A stretch of DNA of 9,959 nucleotides from a bacterium (GTDB taxonomy: Bacteria > Chloroflexota > Dormibacteria > UBA8260 > Bog-877). The notes under the pieces are model-generated. The model was not told the origin of the DNA. It was given only the letters and a program-made list of their open reading frames with translations, and searched no databases. Position numbers and translations under genes: made by a program. The DNA lies in contig JAKAVU010000088.1 of the NCBI GenBank assembly GCA_021817185.1, forward strand, positions 1 through 9,959. Direction: 5' to 3'. Positions 1 through 6,457 of the stretch are shown piece after piece; position 1 is the first letter of the stretch; each line of letters opens with the position of its first letter.

Positions 1-440
1 AACTGCCCATCCTGGTCGACCTTATGGCCCTGGAGCAGAGTGGTGGAGGGGTCGGCGCCCGCCGGGCCATGGAGTTGGTGGTGGCGCGAGTCAGGGGCGA
101 CGCCGCCGCGATCCTGCGCGAGTGCCTTAGCCGCTCCGCGGCCTCTGGCACACCGCCCCTGGACCGGCAGTTGGAGGATGGCGCCGAGAGGATGCGGATG
201 CCCGCGCTGGCCGCGCTGGCCGCGGTGATCCGGCTGCAGCGGGAGGAGGGGATCTCCACCGCCTCCCCCCTGGGCAACCTGGCTCGGAGTTTGCGAGACC
301 GCCAGCGCGACGATATGACCAGCCGGGGTCGGCGGGCGCTGGTCTCGATGCTCCTCCCGGTCGCCCTGTGCATCCTGCTTCCCTTCATCGTGATCATGCT
401 TTACCCAGCCCTGGAGCGGCTGGCCGGGGCCTTCCAGTGA
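1..440 (+). CDS. Tad secretion inner-membrane protein, TadC-like (type II secretion F domain), 5'-truncated
   Basis: Partial gene running in from the left edge; the first complete codon is at position 3 and the reading frame is open to the TGA at 438-440. The product has the layout of the C-terminal T2SSF domain of TadB/TadC proteins. A start-like stretch LPILVDLMALEQSGG matches the cytoplasmic helix that begins the domain. It is followed by a helical region with 'LARSLRDRQRDD' and a final hydrophobic segment (ALVSMLLPVALCILLPFIVI) that would be the last membrane span, ending close to the C-terminus. TadC works with TadB as the membrane platform on which the TadA ATPase assembles Flp pili. 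Its place directly before two TadE-like genes supports TadC rather than a general secretion F protein. An ATG at 24 exists but lies inside the conserved domain, so it is not the true start. The stop overlaps the next gene's GTG by 4 bp (GTGA). Confidence 0.85.
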   Translation, partial: LPILVDLMALEQSGGGVGARRAMELVVARVRGDAAAILRECLSRSAASGTPPLDRQLEDGAERMRMPALAALAAVIRLQREEGISTASPLGNLARSLRDRQRDDMTSRGRRALVSMLLPVALCILLPFIVIMLYPALERLAGAFQ

Positions 441-1102
441 AGTCCGGGAAGCAGTCGGGGCAGGCCATGGTGGAGCTCGCGATCGGGGTCGCCATCTTCC
501 TGCTGGCCACCCTCGGAGCAGTCCAGCTCGGGCTCTCGGCCCTGGCGCAGGAGGGTCTCCAGAGCGCGGCTCTGACCGGCGCCCGGATCGCCTCGGCCGG
601 ACCACTGCCGGGAGATCCGATGCAGCGGCTGTCCGCCGGCCGTGCGGCCGCCAGCGCCGCCATCGCGGCCGACTCGATGGGCCTGGCCGAGGTCGCTGGC
701 TGCCCGTCCGGGTCGTCAGATGGGTGCGGGGTCGGAACCATCTGCGTCGCCTACCACAACGGCATCTCCCAGCCCGGCACCGACCTGCCCTGCGCCCAGG
801 TCAGCGGCACGTCGGGGGAGACGTATGGACCCGCCCCCTATGAGCTGGATGGCCGGCAGAACCCCAGCTGCCCGTCGGGCCCCTGCTTCGGCGCGTCGCG
901 AGCCATGGCGGCCTGCGCGACGGCCTCTGCTCCAGGGCGGCTGCGCGTCTGTGTGGCCTACACCAGCTGGCCGCCGCTGGCGGTCGACATCTGGATCACC
1001 GGCGGTCTCCGCACCATCACCCCCTGGCTCAGTTCGACCGGCCTCGACGTCGAGCCGGTGAGCGTGCGTTTGCGACTTCAGGTCGAGGCCTTCTCCTCGT
1101 GA
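437..1102 (+). CDS. TadE-like pseudopilin, cysteine-rich (221 aa)
   Basis: The start is taken as GTG at 437, inside the GTGA overlap with the TadC stop. The open frame reaches further upstream, but that part lies within tadC. Residues 1-8 (MKSGKQSG) are a short basic leader, followed by QAMVEL and about 22 hydrophobic residues. This is the TadE/TadF prepilin pattern: cleavage after G8 by a TadV-type peptidase, with the glutamate at +5 of the mature protein (E13). The rest (about residues 40-221) is predicted to be outside the membrane and holds eight cysteines (89, 97, 103, 119, 145, 150, 160, 172), probably disulfide-bonded. TadE/TadF proteins are minor pseudopilins needed for Flp pilus assembly. 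The extracellular domain is not one I recognise beyond the family. It is cotranscribed with the genes on either side and ends in another GTGA overlap at 1099-1102. Confidence 0.85.
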   Translation: MKSGKQSGQAMVELAIGVAIFLLATLGAVQLGLSALAQEGLQSAALTGARIASAGPLPGDPMQRLSAGRAAASAAIAADSMGLAEVAGCPSGSSDGCGVGTICVAYHNGISQPGTDLPCAQVSGTSGETYGPAPYELDGRQNPSCPSGPCFGASRAMAACATASAPGRLRVCVAYTSWPPLAVDIWITGGLRTITPWLSSTGLDVEPVSVRLRLQVEAFSS

Positions 1103-1677
1103 TCCAGACGCGACGGCGGGCGGCTGGCCAGGCCCTGGTAGAGCTGGCCCTGGTGCTGCCGCTGACGCTGCTGCTTGGCTGCGGCGCGGTCGCGATCGTT
1201 CAGTTGGCGCGCACCCAGATGGCGCTGAGCACGGCCGCCAGCGCAAGTGCCCTGGTCGCCGCCCGGGCGGTCGATGCGGTCCAGGCCTGCCAGCAGGCGC
1301 ATCTAGAACTAGCCCTCGTGCTCGCCGATTCAGGCGGACTGCTACCGGCGCACCTCCACGATGCCACGAGCGGCAGCTGCGTGGGTTCCATCCCCGTGGC
1401 GGCCACGCTGCCCACCTCGGACGGCAAGGGCTCAGAGGTCGTCTGGCTCGGATTCGGGTCTCCGATGGACACCTTCTGCCGCGCTGGAGGCGTCCCCGGC
1501 AGTGGCGGGGTGACGGACGGGGATGTGGTGGTAGCGGTCGCGTATCGTCCTGATCTGAGGTGGATTCCTCTGCTGGGAGCCTGGCTGTCGCCTACCCTGA
1601 CAGCTTCCGCAACCGACAAGGTCGACCCCTTTCGCAGTCGTGACCCGTCCCAGGACCAGACCGGTGACGGCTGCTGA
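1099..1677 (+). CDS. TadE-like pseudopilin (second copy, TadF position; 192 aa)
   Basis: GTG start at 1099 overlaps the previous TGA (1100-1102). The N-terminus MIQTRRRAAG is basic, and QALVELALVLPLTLLLG is the processing site and membrane helix: cleavage expected after G10 with E15 at +5. The remaining ~150 residues carry cysteines at 64, 94, 127 and 192 (one more, C28, lies in the membrane helix) and no domain I can name. In actinobacterial-type Tad loci two tandem TadE/TadF genes follow tadC, which is the arrangement here, so this is probably a minor pseudopilin. The 3' end extends 14 bp past the preferred start of the next gene. The hydrophilic tail (about residues 174-192) reads across this overlap and may be poorly conserved. 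Confidence 0.82.
   Translation: MIQTRRRAAGQALVELALVLPLTLLLGCGAVAIVQLARTQMALSTAASASALVAARAVDAVQACQQAHLELALVLADSGGLLPAHLHDATSGSCVGSIPVAATLPTSDGKGSEVVWLGFGSPMDTFCRAGGVPGSGGVTDGDVVVAVAYRPDLRWIPLLGAWLSPTLTASATDKVDPFRSRDPSQDQTGDGC
1652..1655 (+). promoter_or_regulatory. Ribosome binding site deciding the TadG-like start
   Basis: AGGA lies 8 nt before GTG 1664. The alternative GTG at 1640 has no purine-rich sequence at a suitable distance. Confidence 0.5.
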
Positions 1678-2254
1678 AGCGGGCCGCGAGGCCGGCCAGA
1701 TTCTGCCCCTGTTCGCCCTGCTGCTGGCGCTGCTGCTACTGCCGATCTCAGCCCTGGCGGTGGACGGGGGCTTACTCCTGTCGGCCCATGCCGGGGTGGT
1801 GGCCACCGCGCAGAGCGCTGCCCAGTCTGGAGCCGAGGCCGTCGATGTGATCGCGCTGGATCGCTCCGGCACGTTTCAACTGTGCGGAGCGCCGGATGGC
1901 AACCCCACCTGCGGCAATGGGGTGGGCGACGTGGCGGAGGTGGTGACGGCCGTGGTCGATGCCGGGTTGTCAGGACCCTGGGTGACCTGTCAGCAGGTGG
2001 CATCCTCCGATCTGACTCCAACGGGGGGGCACAGCCGCGGTTGTGAGGTGGCTCTGCTCGGAGCCTGCCCGGGAGGGTCCGGTTCGGTCGGACCTGGGAT
2101 CGGCCAGGGAGTCGCGGTGCTGGTGTGGCAGACCTCGCAAATGCCGTTGCTGGCGATCGGGGCCTGGAGCTCTATCCTGATCCAGGGGCGGGCGACCGCC
2201 TGGATGGCTCATGGCTTCGGGCAGCCGGTACCGAACCCTCCGGCCCCATGCTGA
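1664..2254 (+). CDS. TadG-like protein with Tad N-terminal (Flp-type) membrane segment (196 aa)
   Basis: The N-terminal stretch EAGQILPLFALLLALLLLPI followed by SALAVDGG matches the putative Flp pilus-assembly TadE/G-like N-terminal domain, in which 'G-Q-x-x-x' precedes a helix ending in AVDxG. There is no glutamate at +5 after G11, so classical prepilin processing is less likely than for the two preceding genes. Six cysteines (74, 83, 109, 127, 135, 196) lie in the exported part. At 196 aa it is much shorter than full TadG and has no von Willebrand A domain. Start: GTG 1664 is preferred because AGGA at 1652-1655 sits 8 nt upstream and it overlaps the previous gene by only 14 bp. GTG 1640 is in frame but lacks a Shine-Dalgarno sequence. 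The last 7 bp overlap the next gene. Confidence 0.75.
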   Translation: MTAAEAGREAGQILPLFALLLALLLLPISALAVDGGLLLSAHAGVVATAQSAAQSGAEAVDVIALDRSGTFQLCGAPDGNPTCGNGVGDVAEVVTAVVDAGLSGPWVTCQQVASSDLTPTGGHSRGCEVALLGACPGGSGSVGPGIGQGVAVLVWQTSQMPLLAIGAWSSILIQGRATAWMAHGFGQPVPNPPAPC

Positions 2255-3348
2255 CTCTGCCGCCAGGGGCGCCCCCGCCCGGGAGTTTGCCGCCACCGCC
2301 GGAGGTGCCCCAGCACGCGGTCCTCGCCTGGCAACGGCCGGGAGAGGCAAGACCACAACGCCAGGTCCCCAGCCACCCCCTCTTCTGCTTGGCCGAGCCG
2401 GAACCGGCCCCAACCAGAAGCCGCGGGCCGAGGCGGCGCTGGACGAACCTCCCCCCAGTCGAAATGACCCGCCGCCTGCTCGCGGCCGGGAGCGGTGACC
2501 GCATCCCGCTCTCCGCTGGTGGGAGGCCCGCCTCCGACGGCGGTCGGGGAGCGGGACGCCCTCTGGTCCTGATGGTCGCCGGTGGACGCGGCGGCAGCGG
2601 CCGCTCCACTCTGGCTCTCGACATCGCTTGGGCCATCTCCAGCCAGCACGGCGGCCACCAGACTCTGCTGGTGGATGCCGACGAGTTCAGTCCGAGTCTG
2701 GACCTGCGGCTGGGCGCGGCCGAGGAGGATCTGGATCGGCTGCCGTCTGCGAGGGTGGACCAGGTGCTGCTTCGGTTGCCCGATCTGACGACGGGCAACC
2801 CCCGCCTTGAAGGCATCCTCTGGACCGACCCCCAGCACTCGCTGCGAGCGCTCTTCAGCACCTGGCCCGGGCGTGAGGCGCCTGCGGTCGGCTCCGAGCA
2901 CCTGGACTATCTGCTCCAGTACCTAATCCAGCCAGCTTTCGAGGTGGTGGTGGTGGATGGAGGGCCGCGGCCCGGAGCCAACGGCTCTCAGGCACGTTTC
3001 TGGGCCAGCCGCTCCAACCTGTTCCTGCTGCCGCTGAGGCCGTCGCCGGCCCATGCGCGGTCGGCGTGCCAGGTCCTGCAGGTGCTGGAGAAGGAATTCG
3101 GAGTTGGCCCCGATCGCTGCCGAGGGGTGGTCGCGCTGGCTCCTGGCGAGTCAATTCGCCGCTGGCATCGCCAGCCTGCCCTGGAGGGTCTCGCACTCTG
3201 GCCGCGGCCCTGGGCCCAACGCAGCGCCGCCCTGGCGGAGGCACGCCACCTCCCGCTTGCCCAGGTCGACCGCAAAGTTGCGACTGCCACGGCCAATCTG
3301 GCCGCCGACCTCTGGGCAGCTACCGGGGAGGGCTGGCCAGGTGGCTGA
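2248..3348 (+). CDS. ParA/MinD-superfamily (TadZ/CpaE-like) P-loop protein with proline-rich N-terminus and altered Walker A (366 aa)
   Basis: Start at ATG 2248, overlapping the TGA of the TadG-like gene by 7 bp; in-frame codons upstream lie within that gene. Residues 1 to about 105 are proline/arginine-rich and low in complexity, probably disordered. The P-loop domain begins near residue 105. The deviant Walker A is at 112-121 (GGRGGSGRST) and the switch-type motif LLVDAD at 140-145. A Walker B-like strand, four valines ending in D237, lies at 233-237, followed by GGP. These features and the Tad locus point to a TadZ/CpaE-like localisation factor for the secretion machine. Both lysines typical of the ParA motif KGGxGK(S/T) are arginine here (R114, R119). 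R at the second position occurs in some TadZ/CpaE relatives; both together is unusual, so ATP hydrolysis may be weak or lost. No receiver-like domain is visible, which is why I do not assign a symbol. Confidence 0.75.
   Translation: MLTLPPGAPPPGSLPPPPEVPQHAVLAWQRPGEARPQRQVPSHPLFCLAEPEPAPTRSRGPRRRWTNLPPVEMTRRLLAAGSGDRIPLSAGGRPASDGGRGAGRPLVLMVAGGRGGSGRSTLALDIAWAISSQHGGHQTLLVDADEFSPSLDLRLGAAEEDLDRLPSARVDQVLLRLPDLTTGNPRLEGILWTDPQHSLRALFSTWPGREAPAVGSEHLDYLLQYLIQPAFEVVVVDGGPRPGANGSQARFWASRSNLFLLPLRPSPAHARSACQVLQVLEKEFGVGPDRCRGVVALAPGESIRRWHRQPALEGLALWPRPWAQRSAALAEARHLPLAQVDRKVATATANLAADLWAATGEGWPGG
3325..3332 (+). promoter_or_regulatory. Ribosome binding site for the small gene at 3341
   Basis: GGGGAGGG, with GGAGG 9 nt before GTG 3341. 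It lies inside the end of the P-loop protein gene and supports the short-overlap start. Confidence 0.55.
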
Positions 3349-3799
3349 GTTCGGCTGGCTGCGGGCGCAATTCCGCCCTCAAGGTCAGCTCCGGCGCCAG
3401 GGTATTGAGCAGACCACCGCCCGACTGCGCCAGCTGGTGGATGGGTTGGAGGCAGCCGTCGGCAGCGGGGACGACGTCGCGCTGGTCCGCTACCTTGGTC
3501 CCCAGCTGACCGCCAGGATGTTGGCTGCAGCCGCCGGCTTCCGTCGCCAGGGGGTGGTCTGGCGACCCGCCCGATCCGGGCTGCGCTGGAGCCCCTGTCG
3601 CCGAGCCCCGGATGGTCCCGGCCTGGCCTGGCTGCGGTTGCGACTCGAGGACCGCACCCGCTGCGAGTACCCCGAGGGAACGGTCGCCGCCCCCCTGCGG
3701 ACCCGCGAGGTGGATGTCGAGCTGGACACCACGGGCGTCCCCTGGAAGCTGTGCCGGGTAGTCGAGCGCCCGGGGGTCGAGGACTGGTCCGGGAGTTAG
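3341..3799 (+). CDS. Hypothetical small protein at the end of the Tad operon (152 aa)
   Basis: GTG start at 3341 with a good Shine-Dalgarno sequence, overlapping the P-loop gene by 8 bp; stop TAG at 3797-3799. I do not recognise the family. It has no signal peptide or membrane span, so it is probably cytoplasmic. Residues 15-65 are likely helical, rich in Q, R, L and A (TTARLRQLVDGLEAAV; YLGPQLTARMLAAAA). The second half alternates in a beta-strand manner (GLAWLRLRLEDRT; REVDVELDTTGVPWKLCRVVER). A helical start followed by strands ending in 'PWKLCRV' resembles NTF2/Tim44-like folds, but this is only an impression. Overlap with the P-loop gene suggests the two act together, perhaps in the Tad system. 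The stop overlaps the converging Eis-like gene by 4 bp. Confidence 0.65.
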   Translation: MAEFGWLRAQFRPQGQLRRQGIEQTTARLRQLVDGLEAAVGSGDDVALVRYLGPQLTARMLAAAAGFRRQGVVWRPARSGLRWSPCRRAPDGPGLAWLRLRLEDRTRCEYPEGTVAAPLRTREVDVELDTTGVPWKLCRVVERPGVEDWSGS

Positions 3800-5061
3800 A
3801 AATCCTCGAAGCACCAGGGGGGCGGGTCCCACGCCAACAGGTCGTCCGCCCTGCGAGCGGCGGCTGGATCGCCCATCGACAACCTCCCGGCCGCCGCCAG
3901 ACCGGTCAGGCACCGCTGGCCCAGACAAGCCGAGCTGAGCTCTGAGACGCCCAGGATCAGGTCCGGGCTGGACTCGGTCTTCCGGCACTCCCCGACACCG
4001 TTGGCAACGTGGAGACGGAAGCGCCCCTCGGCGAGATGTTCGACTGGGTCTGACACCTCGATGGTCAGGTCGCCATCGCGCTGGTAGCGGCGGGCGGACA
4101 GGACCTCGGGAACGTCAATAATCCTGGCCCAGATGGTCGTGCCCAGACCCAGCTCCAGTGCCTGGGGGTCCTTGGCGAGCCAGAGGATGGGGTCGTCCAG
4201 CGGCCGCAGCCCACGCCCCGAAGCCTCCACCCGGTGCACCAGGTCGACCTCGAGGCAATAACGCCACATATCGGCGGCGGCTCCCGGCGCGTTAGCCACC
4301 ATCTCGGAGATCAGAAGGGTAGACCGCGCACCGAGGGCGGACCAGGCCTGGCGGATCCGGTAGACAAGGTAGCCGTCGTCCCCGCCGTCGCCTTGATGGA
4401 CGACCAGGAAGAGTCTGGCCTCATCCCGGGGCAGGTGAGGATCGTCCTCCGAGAGGGACATCTCCCAAGCGCGCTGGTCGCGGCCGATGGTCCCGGGTCG
4501 GCTTTGGAGCAGGTGATCATGGAGTGGAGGAAAGCGCTGCAAGGCCTCGTCGCGACCCACCATGCGCAGTGACCCTGATGTCGGGAGGGGAACCAGCTGG
4601 GCGCGAGGATGCTCCAGCGCGACCCGCCAGGACCGCGCCGCCGGCCCGAACCCGAACCGCGAGTAGATGGCCCCCTCCGAGGCCCACAGGATAGCCATCG
4701 CCAAGCCCTGGTCGCGAGCCCCCAGGATCTGTCGGGTCATCATTTCGCGGAGCAGCCCCCGGCGCCGGTGGGTGGGCAGCACCCCGACCGCGGTGACGCC
4801 GCTGGCGGTGACCACAGTTCCCGGCAGGGCCAGCTCCAGCGGGAAGGCCAGAGAGCTGCCCACCATCTGACCGTCGGCGAACGCAGCGATCGTATCCTGG
4901 GGCTTGACCCGCTCCCGGAACCAGCGCTCGAACCAGGGGTCACCACGCTCACCGAAGGCGGTCAGGTTGACGTCGGCGAACTGGGCGAGCTCCTCGGGGC
5001 GAATGGGGCGGAACTCGACTGGCACGGCGGGGATGATACCTACCGTCCCCGACCCAGACAT
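3796..5061 (-). CDS. Eis-family GNAT N-acetyltransferase (421 aa)
   Basis: Length and layout match Eis enzymes (Mycobacterium Eis is about 400 aa): an N-terminal GNAT domain, a central GNAT-like region, and a C-terminal SCP2-like domain (FRLHVANGVGECRKTESSPDLILGVSEL region). The acetyl-CoA loop is at about 92-108 (VGVLPTHRRRGLLREMM). The Eis signature EGAIYSRFGFGPA places the catalytic tyrosine at Y133 (Tyr126 in M. tuberculosis Eis). The protein ends in Phe (CFEDF); in Eis the C-terminal Phe carboxylate is the general base. Characterised Eis enzymes acetylate amines on aminoglycosides and lysines of proteins or peptides; the natural substrate here is unknown. The ATG at 5061 is chosen because GAGAGG lies 7 nt upstream and the protein then begins just before the GNAT domain; a longer frame from 5181 lacks support. 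It is transcribed divergently from another GNAT gene. Confidence 0.88.
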   Translation of the reverse strand: MSGSGTVGIIPAVPVEFRPIRPEELAQFADVNLTAFGERGDPWFERWFRERVKPQDTIAAFADGQMVGSSLAFPLELALPGTVVTASGVTAVGVLPTHRRRGLLREMMTRQILGARDQGLAMAILWASEGAIYSRFGFGPAARSWRVALEHPRAQLVPLPTSGSLRMVGRDEALQRFPPLHDHLLQSRPGTIGRDQRAWEMSLSEDDPHLPRDEARLFLVVHQGDGGDDGYLVYRIRQAWSALGARSTLLISEMVANAPGAAADMWRYCLEVDLVHRVEASGRGLRPLDDPILWLAKDPQALELGLGTTIWARIIDVPEVLSARRYQRDGDLTIEVSDPVEHLAEGRFRLHVANGVGECRKTESSPDLILGVSELSSACLGQRCLTGLAAAGRLSMGDPAAARRADDLLAWDPPPWCFEDF

Positions 5062-5065
5062 GGCT

Positions 5066-5074
5066 CCACCTCTC
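5066..5074 (-). promoter_or_regulatory. Ribosome binding site of the Eis-like gene
   Basis: On the minus strand GAGAGGTGG precedes ATG 5061, with GAGAGG 7 nt from the start. It fixes the start against the longer upstream frame. Confidence 0.6.
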
Positions 5075-5172
5075 GATGATGTGGCGCCGCGGCGGCCAAT
5101 ACCCCACCGGGAGAGAGGTCCGCTTGCGTCTCTGGCATACTCCAGGGACCCGTTGGCGGCGATTGTGCGGTT

Positions 5173-5178
5173 GGAGGG
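5173..5178 (+). promoter_or_regulatory. Ribosome binding site of the RimJ/RimL-like gene
   Basis: GGAGGG ends 4 nt before GTG 5183 (GGAG is 6 nt away). It decides this start over the GTG at 5165, which would lie upstream of the site. Confidence 0.55.
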
Positions 5179-5182
5179 CACG

Positions 5183-5764
5183 GTGTCCGGGGATCTCTTC
5201 AGGGGCCGGCTGGTACGCCTCTGTGCACCGCGTGCCGAGGATGCCGATGTCCTGGCCCGCTGGAGTGAGGACGGGGCCTACCGGCGCCAGGCTGACACCG
5301 ATGCCCCACGGCCCAGAACCGCCGACCACTTCCGGGAGCGGGACGAGTTGTCGGGCTCAGACCCGGACACCTTCGAGTTTCGCATCCGCACCCTCGATGA
5401 CGATCGACTGGTGGGCTTCGTCGCGGTCTGTCGCATCGAGTGGGCCAACCGTCATGGTTGGGTGGCGGTCGGCCTTGGCGAGGTTGCCGACCGACGCCGC
5501 GGGTACGGCGCAGAGGCGGTTTCGCTGCTGCTGAAATATGCCTTTCATGAACTCGGTCTGCACCGTCTCAGCCTGGACGTGATCGCCAGCAACGAGGCCG
5601 CCATCTCCCTGTACCGCAAGTTGGGGTTCCAGGTGGAGGGGAGGCTGCGGGAGCGCGTCCTGCGCGACGGGCAAGCGGTGGACCTGATCTACATGGGGCT
5701 GCTTTGCCACGATTGGGAGAGCGCCCAGTCGGCCCCCGCCTCCGCGCCCTCCTTGGACGGCTGA
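5183..5764 (+). CDS. RimJ/RimL-type GNAT N-acetyltransferase (193 aa)
   Basis: A complete single-domain GNAT of the usual RimJ/RimL length. It opens with GRLVRLCAPRAEDADVLARW, the typical 'L-R-x-x-x-x-D' first strand and helix. The central strand pair (RLVGFVAVCRIEWANRHGWVAVGLG) leads into the acetyl-CoA loop RRRGYGAEAV (about 104-113). Next come HRLSLDVIASNEAAISLYRKLGF (127-149) and VEGRLRERVLRDGQAVDLIYMGLL, all standard for the family. Members acetylate N-terminal amines of ribosomal proteins or small amine compounds; the substrate here cannot be told. GTG 5183 is chosen from its Shine-Dalgarno site; the same frame is open much further upstream but overlaps the Eis-like gene on the other strand. 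A short tail after residue 178 is Ala/Ser/Pro-rich. Confidence 0.88.
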   Translation: MSGDLFRGRLVRLCAPRAEDADVLARWSEDGAYRRQADTDAPRPRTADHFRERDELSGSDPDTFEFRIRTLDDDRLVGFVAVCRIEWANRHGWVAVGLGEVADRRRGYGAEAVSLLLKYAFHELGLHRLSLDVIASNEAAISLYRKLGFQVEGRLRERVLRDGQAVDLIYMGLLCHDWESAQSAPASAPSLDG

Positions 5765-5831
5765 ACGGTCGTGCCCGGGCGTCCACCGCCCCCCCTGGAG
5801 CCCCCGCAACCAGGCTTTCAAGTCTTCTTCC

Positions 5832-5838
5832 AGAGAGG
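5832..5838 (+). promoter_or_regulatory. Ribosome binding site of the DUF1707-RDD gene
   Basis: AGAGAGG lies 7 nt before GTG 5846. The product then begins MRASDADRE, the usual N-terminus of DUF1707 proteins, so this site supports 5846 over the upstream GTG at 5771. Confidence 0.55.
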
Positions 5839-5845
5839 CAACTCG

Positions 5846-6457
5846 GTGCGCGCCTCGGATGCGGATCGAGAACAGGTGACCAGCCAGCTCTCTGAGCACC
5901 ATGTCGCCGGCCGGCTCACCACCGACGAGCTGCGGGAGCGCACCAATCGGGCCCTGGACGCAAGGACGATCGGGGAGCTCAAGGCCGTGATGGCCGACCT
6001 GCCGGGCAGCTTCGCCACCCCGGTGAACCCGTGGGAAGCCATGCTCTCAAGGCGCAACCGAGGACCCTTTCCCGGCCTCGGCTACGGAGGCTTCTGGGCT
6101 AAGGCGGGTGGCCTCTGGGCGGACGTGCTGGCAATCACCGGCATCTCAGCTGTCCTGGACCCCTTGGCAGCGGGCGTCCACCTGGGCGCTCTCATTGCCC
6201 TCACCCCGGCGGTCTACTTCGTCGGTTTCTGGGGCGGATTCGGCCGCAGCCCGGGAATGTGGTTGGTGGGGATCAGGGTCGTGCGGGCTGAGGACGGCGG
6301 CCGCCTAGGGTTCAGACGCAGCCTGCTTCGGGCCGCCGGCTACCTGCTCGATCTGGCGTCCTGCTTCGTCGGGTTCGGTTGGGCGGCGCTGGATCCCCAC
6401 CGCCAAGGCTGGCACGACAAGATCGCCGGCAGCTATGTGGTCAGGCGTCTGCGCTGA
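5846..6457 (+). CDS. DUF1707-RDD family membrane protein (203 aa)
   Basis: Residues 2-53 are a DUF1707 domain (RASDADREQVTSQL, GRLTTDELRERTNRAL, ARTIGELKAVMADLP), a short helical domain common at the N-terminus of actinobacterial membrane proteins. From about residue 78 an RDD domain follows. It starts GGFWAKAGGLWADVL, where the family's first arginine is lysine (K86) and the aspartate is kept (D93). It has two or three hydrophobic spans, then GRSPGMWLVGIRVV and the closing QGWHDKIAGSYVV motif (188-199). RDD proteins have been linked to ion exchange or transport, but most are uncharacterised. GTG 5846 is preferred to GTG 5771; the extra 25 residues from 5771 would be proline-rich and lack a Shine-Dalgarno site. 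The 81 bp from 5765 to 5845 hold nothing else clear. The final 153 bp overlap the S-component gene on the other strand. Confidence 0.87.
   Translation: MRASDADREQVTSQLSEHHVAGRLTTDELRERTNRALDARTIGELKAVMADLPGSFATPVNPWEAMLSRRNRGPFPGLGYGGFWAKAGGLWADVLAITGISAVLDPLAAGVHLGALIALTPAVYFVGFWGGFGRSPGMWLVGIRVVRAEDGGRLGFRRSLLRAAGYLLDLASCFVGFGWAALDPHRQGWHDKIAGSYVVRRLR

Larger units (their letters stand above)
5062..5182. promoter_or_regulatory. Divergent promoter region between two acetyltransferase genes
   Basis: These 121 bp separate the starts of the Eis-like gene (minus) and the RimJ-like gene (plus), so each should have a promoter here. On the plus strand TGGCATACT at 5133-5141 looks like an extended -10 element (TGn followed by CATACT), which would give a leader of roughly 35 nt before GTG 5183. 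No clear -35 is seen at the expected distance, and no convincing minus-strand promoter or operator repeat was found. Confidence 0.35.

Noticed and set aside
1200..2021. A 273-codon minus-strand open frame across the TadE/TadG genes
   Set aside because: The product is Arg/Pro/Ser-rich with no domain, and the plus strand has clear pseudopilin genes here.
2125..2247. Upstream in-frame start at 2125 for the P-loop protein
   Set aside because: It would overlap the TadG-like gene by 130 bp; ATG 2248 gives the short overlap seen at every other junction of the operon.
3320..3988. A 222-codon minus-strand frame spanning the end of the Tad operon
   Set aside because: It overlaps the small gene at 3341 and the Eis-like gene's C-terminus in another frame, and has no recognisable feature.
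5771..5845. GTG 5771 as start of the DUF1707-RDD gene
   Set aside because: No Shine-Dalgarno site and a proline-rich extension, whereas GTG 5846 has AGAGAGG upstream and gives the standard MRASDADRE start.
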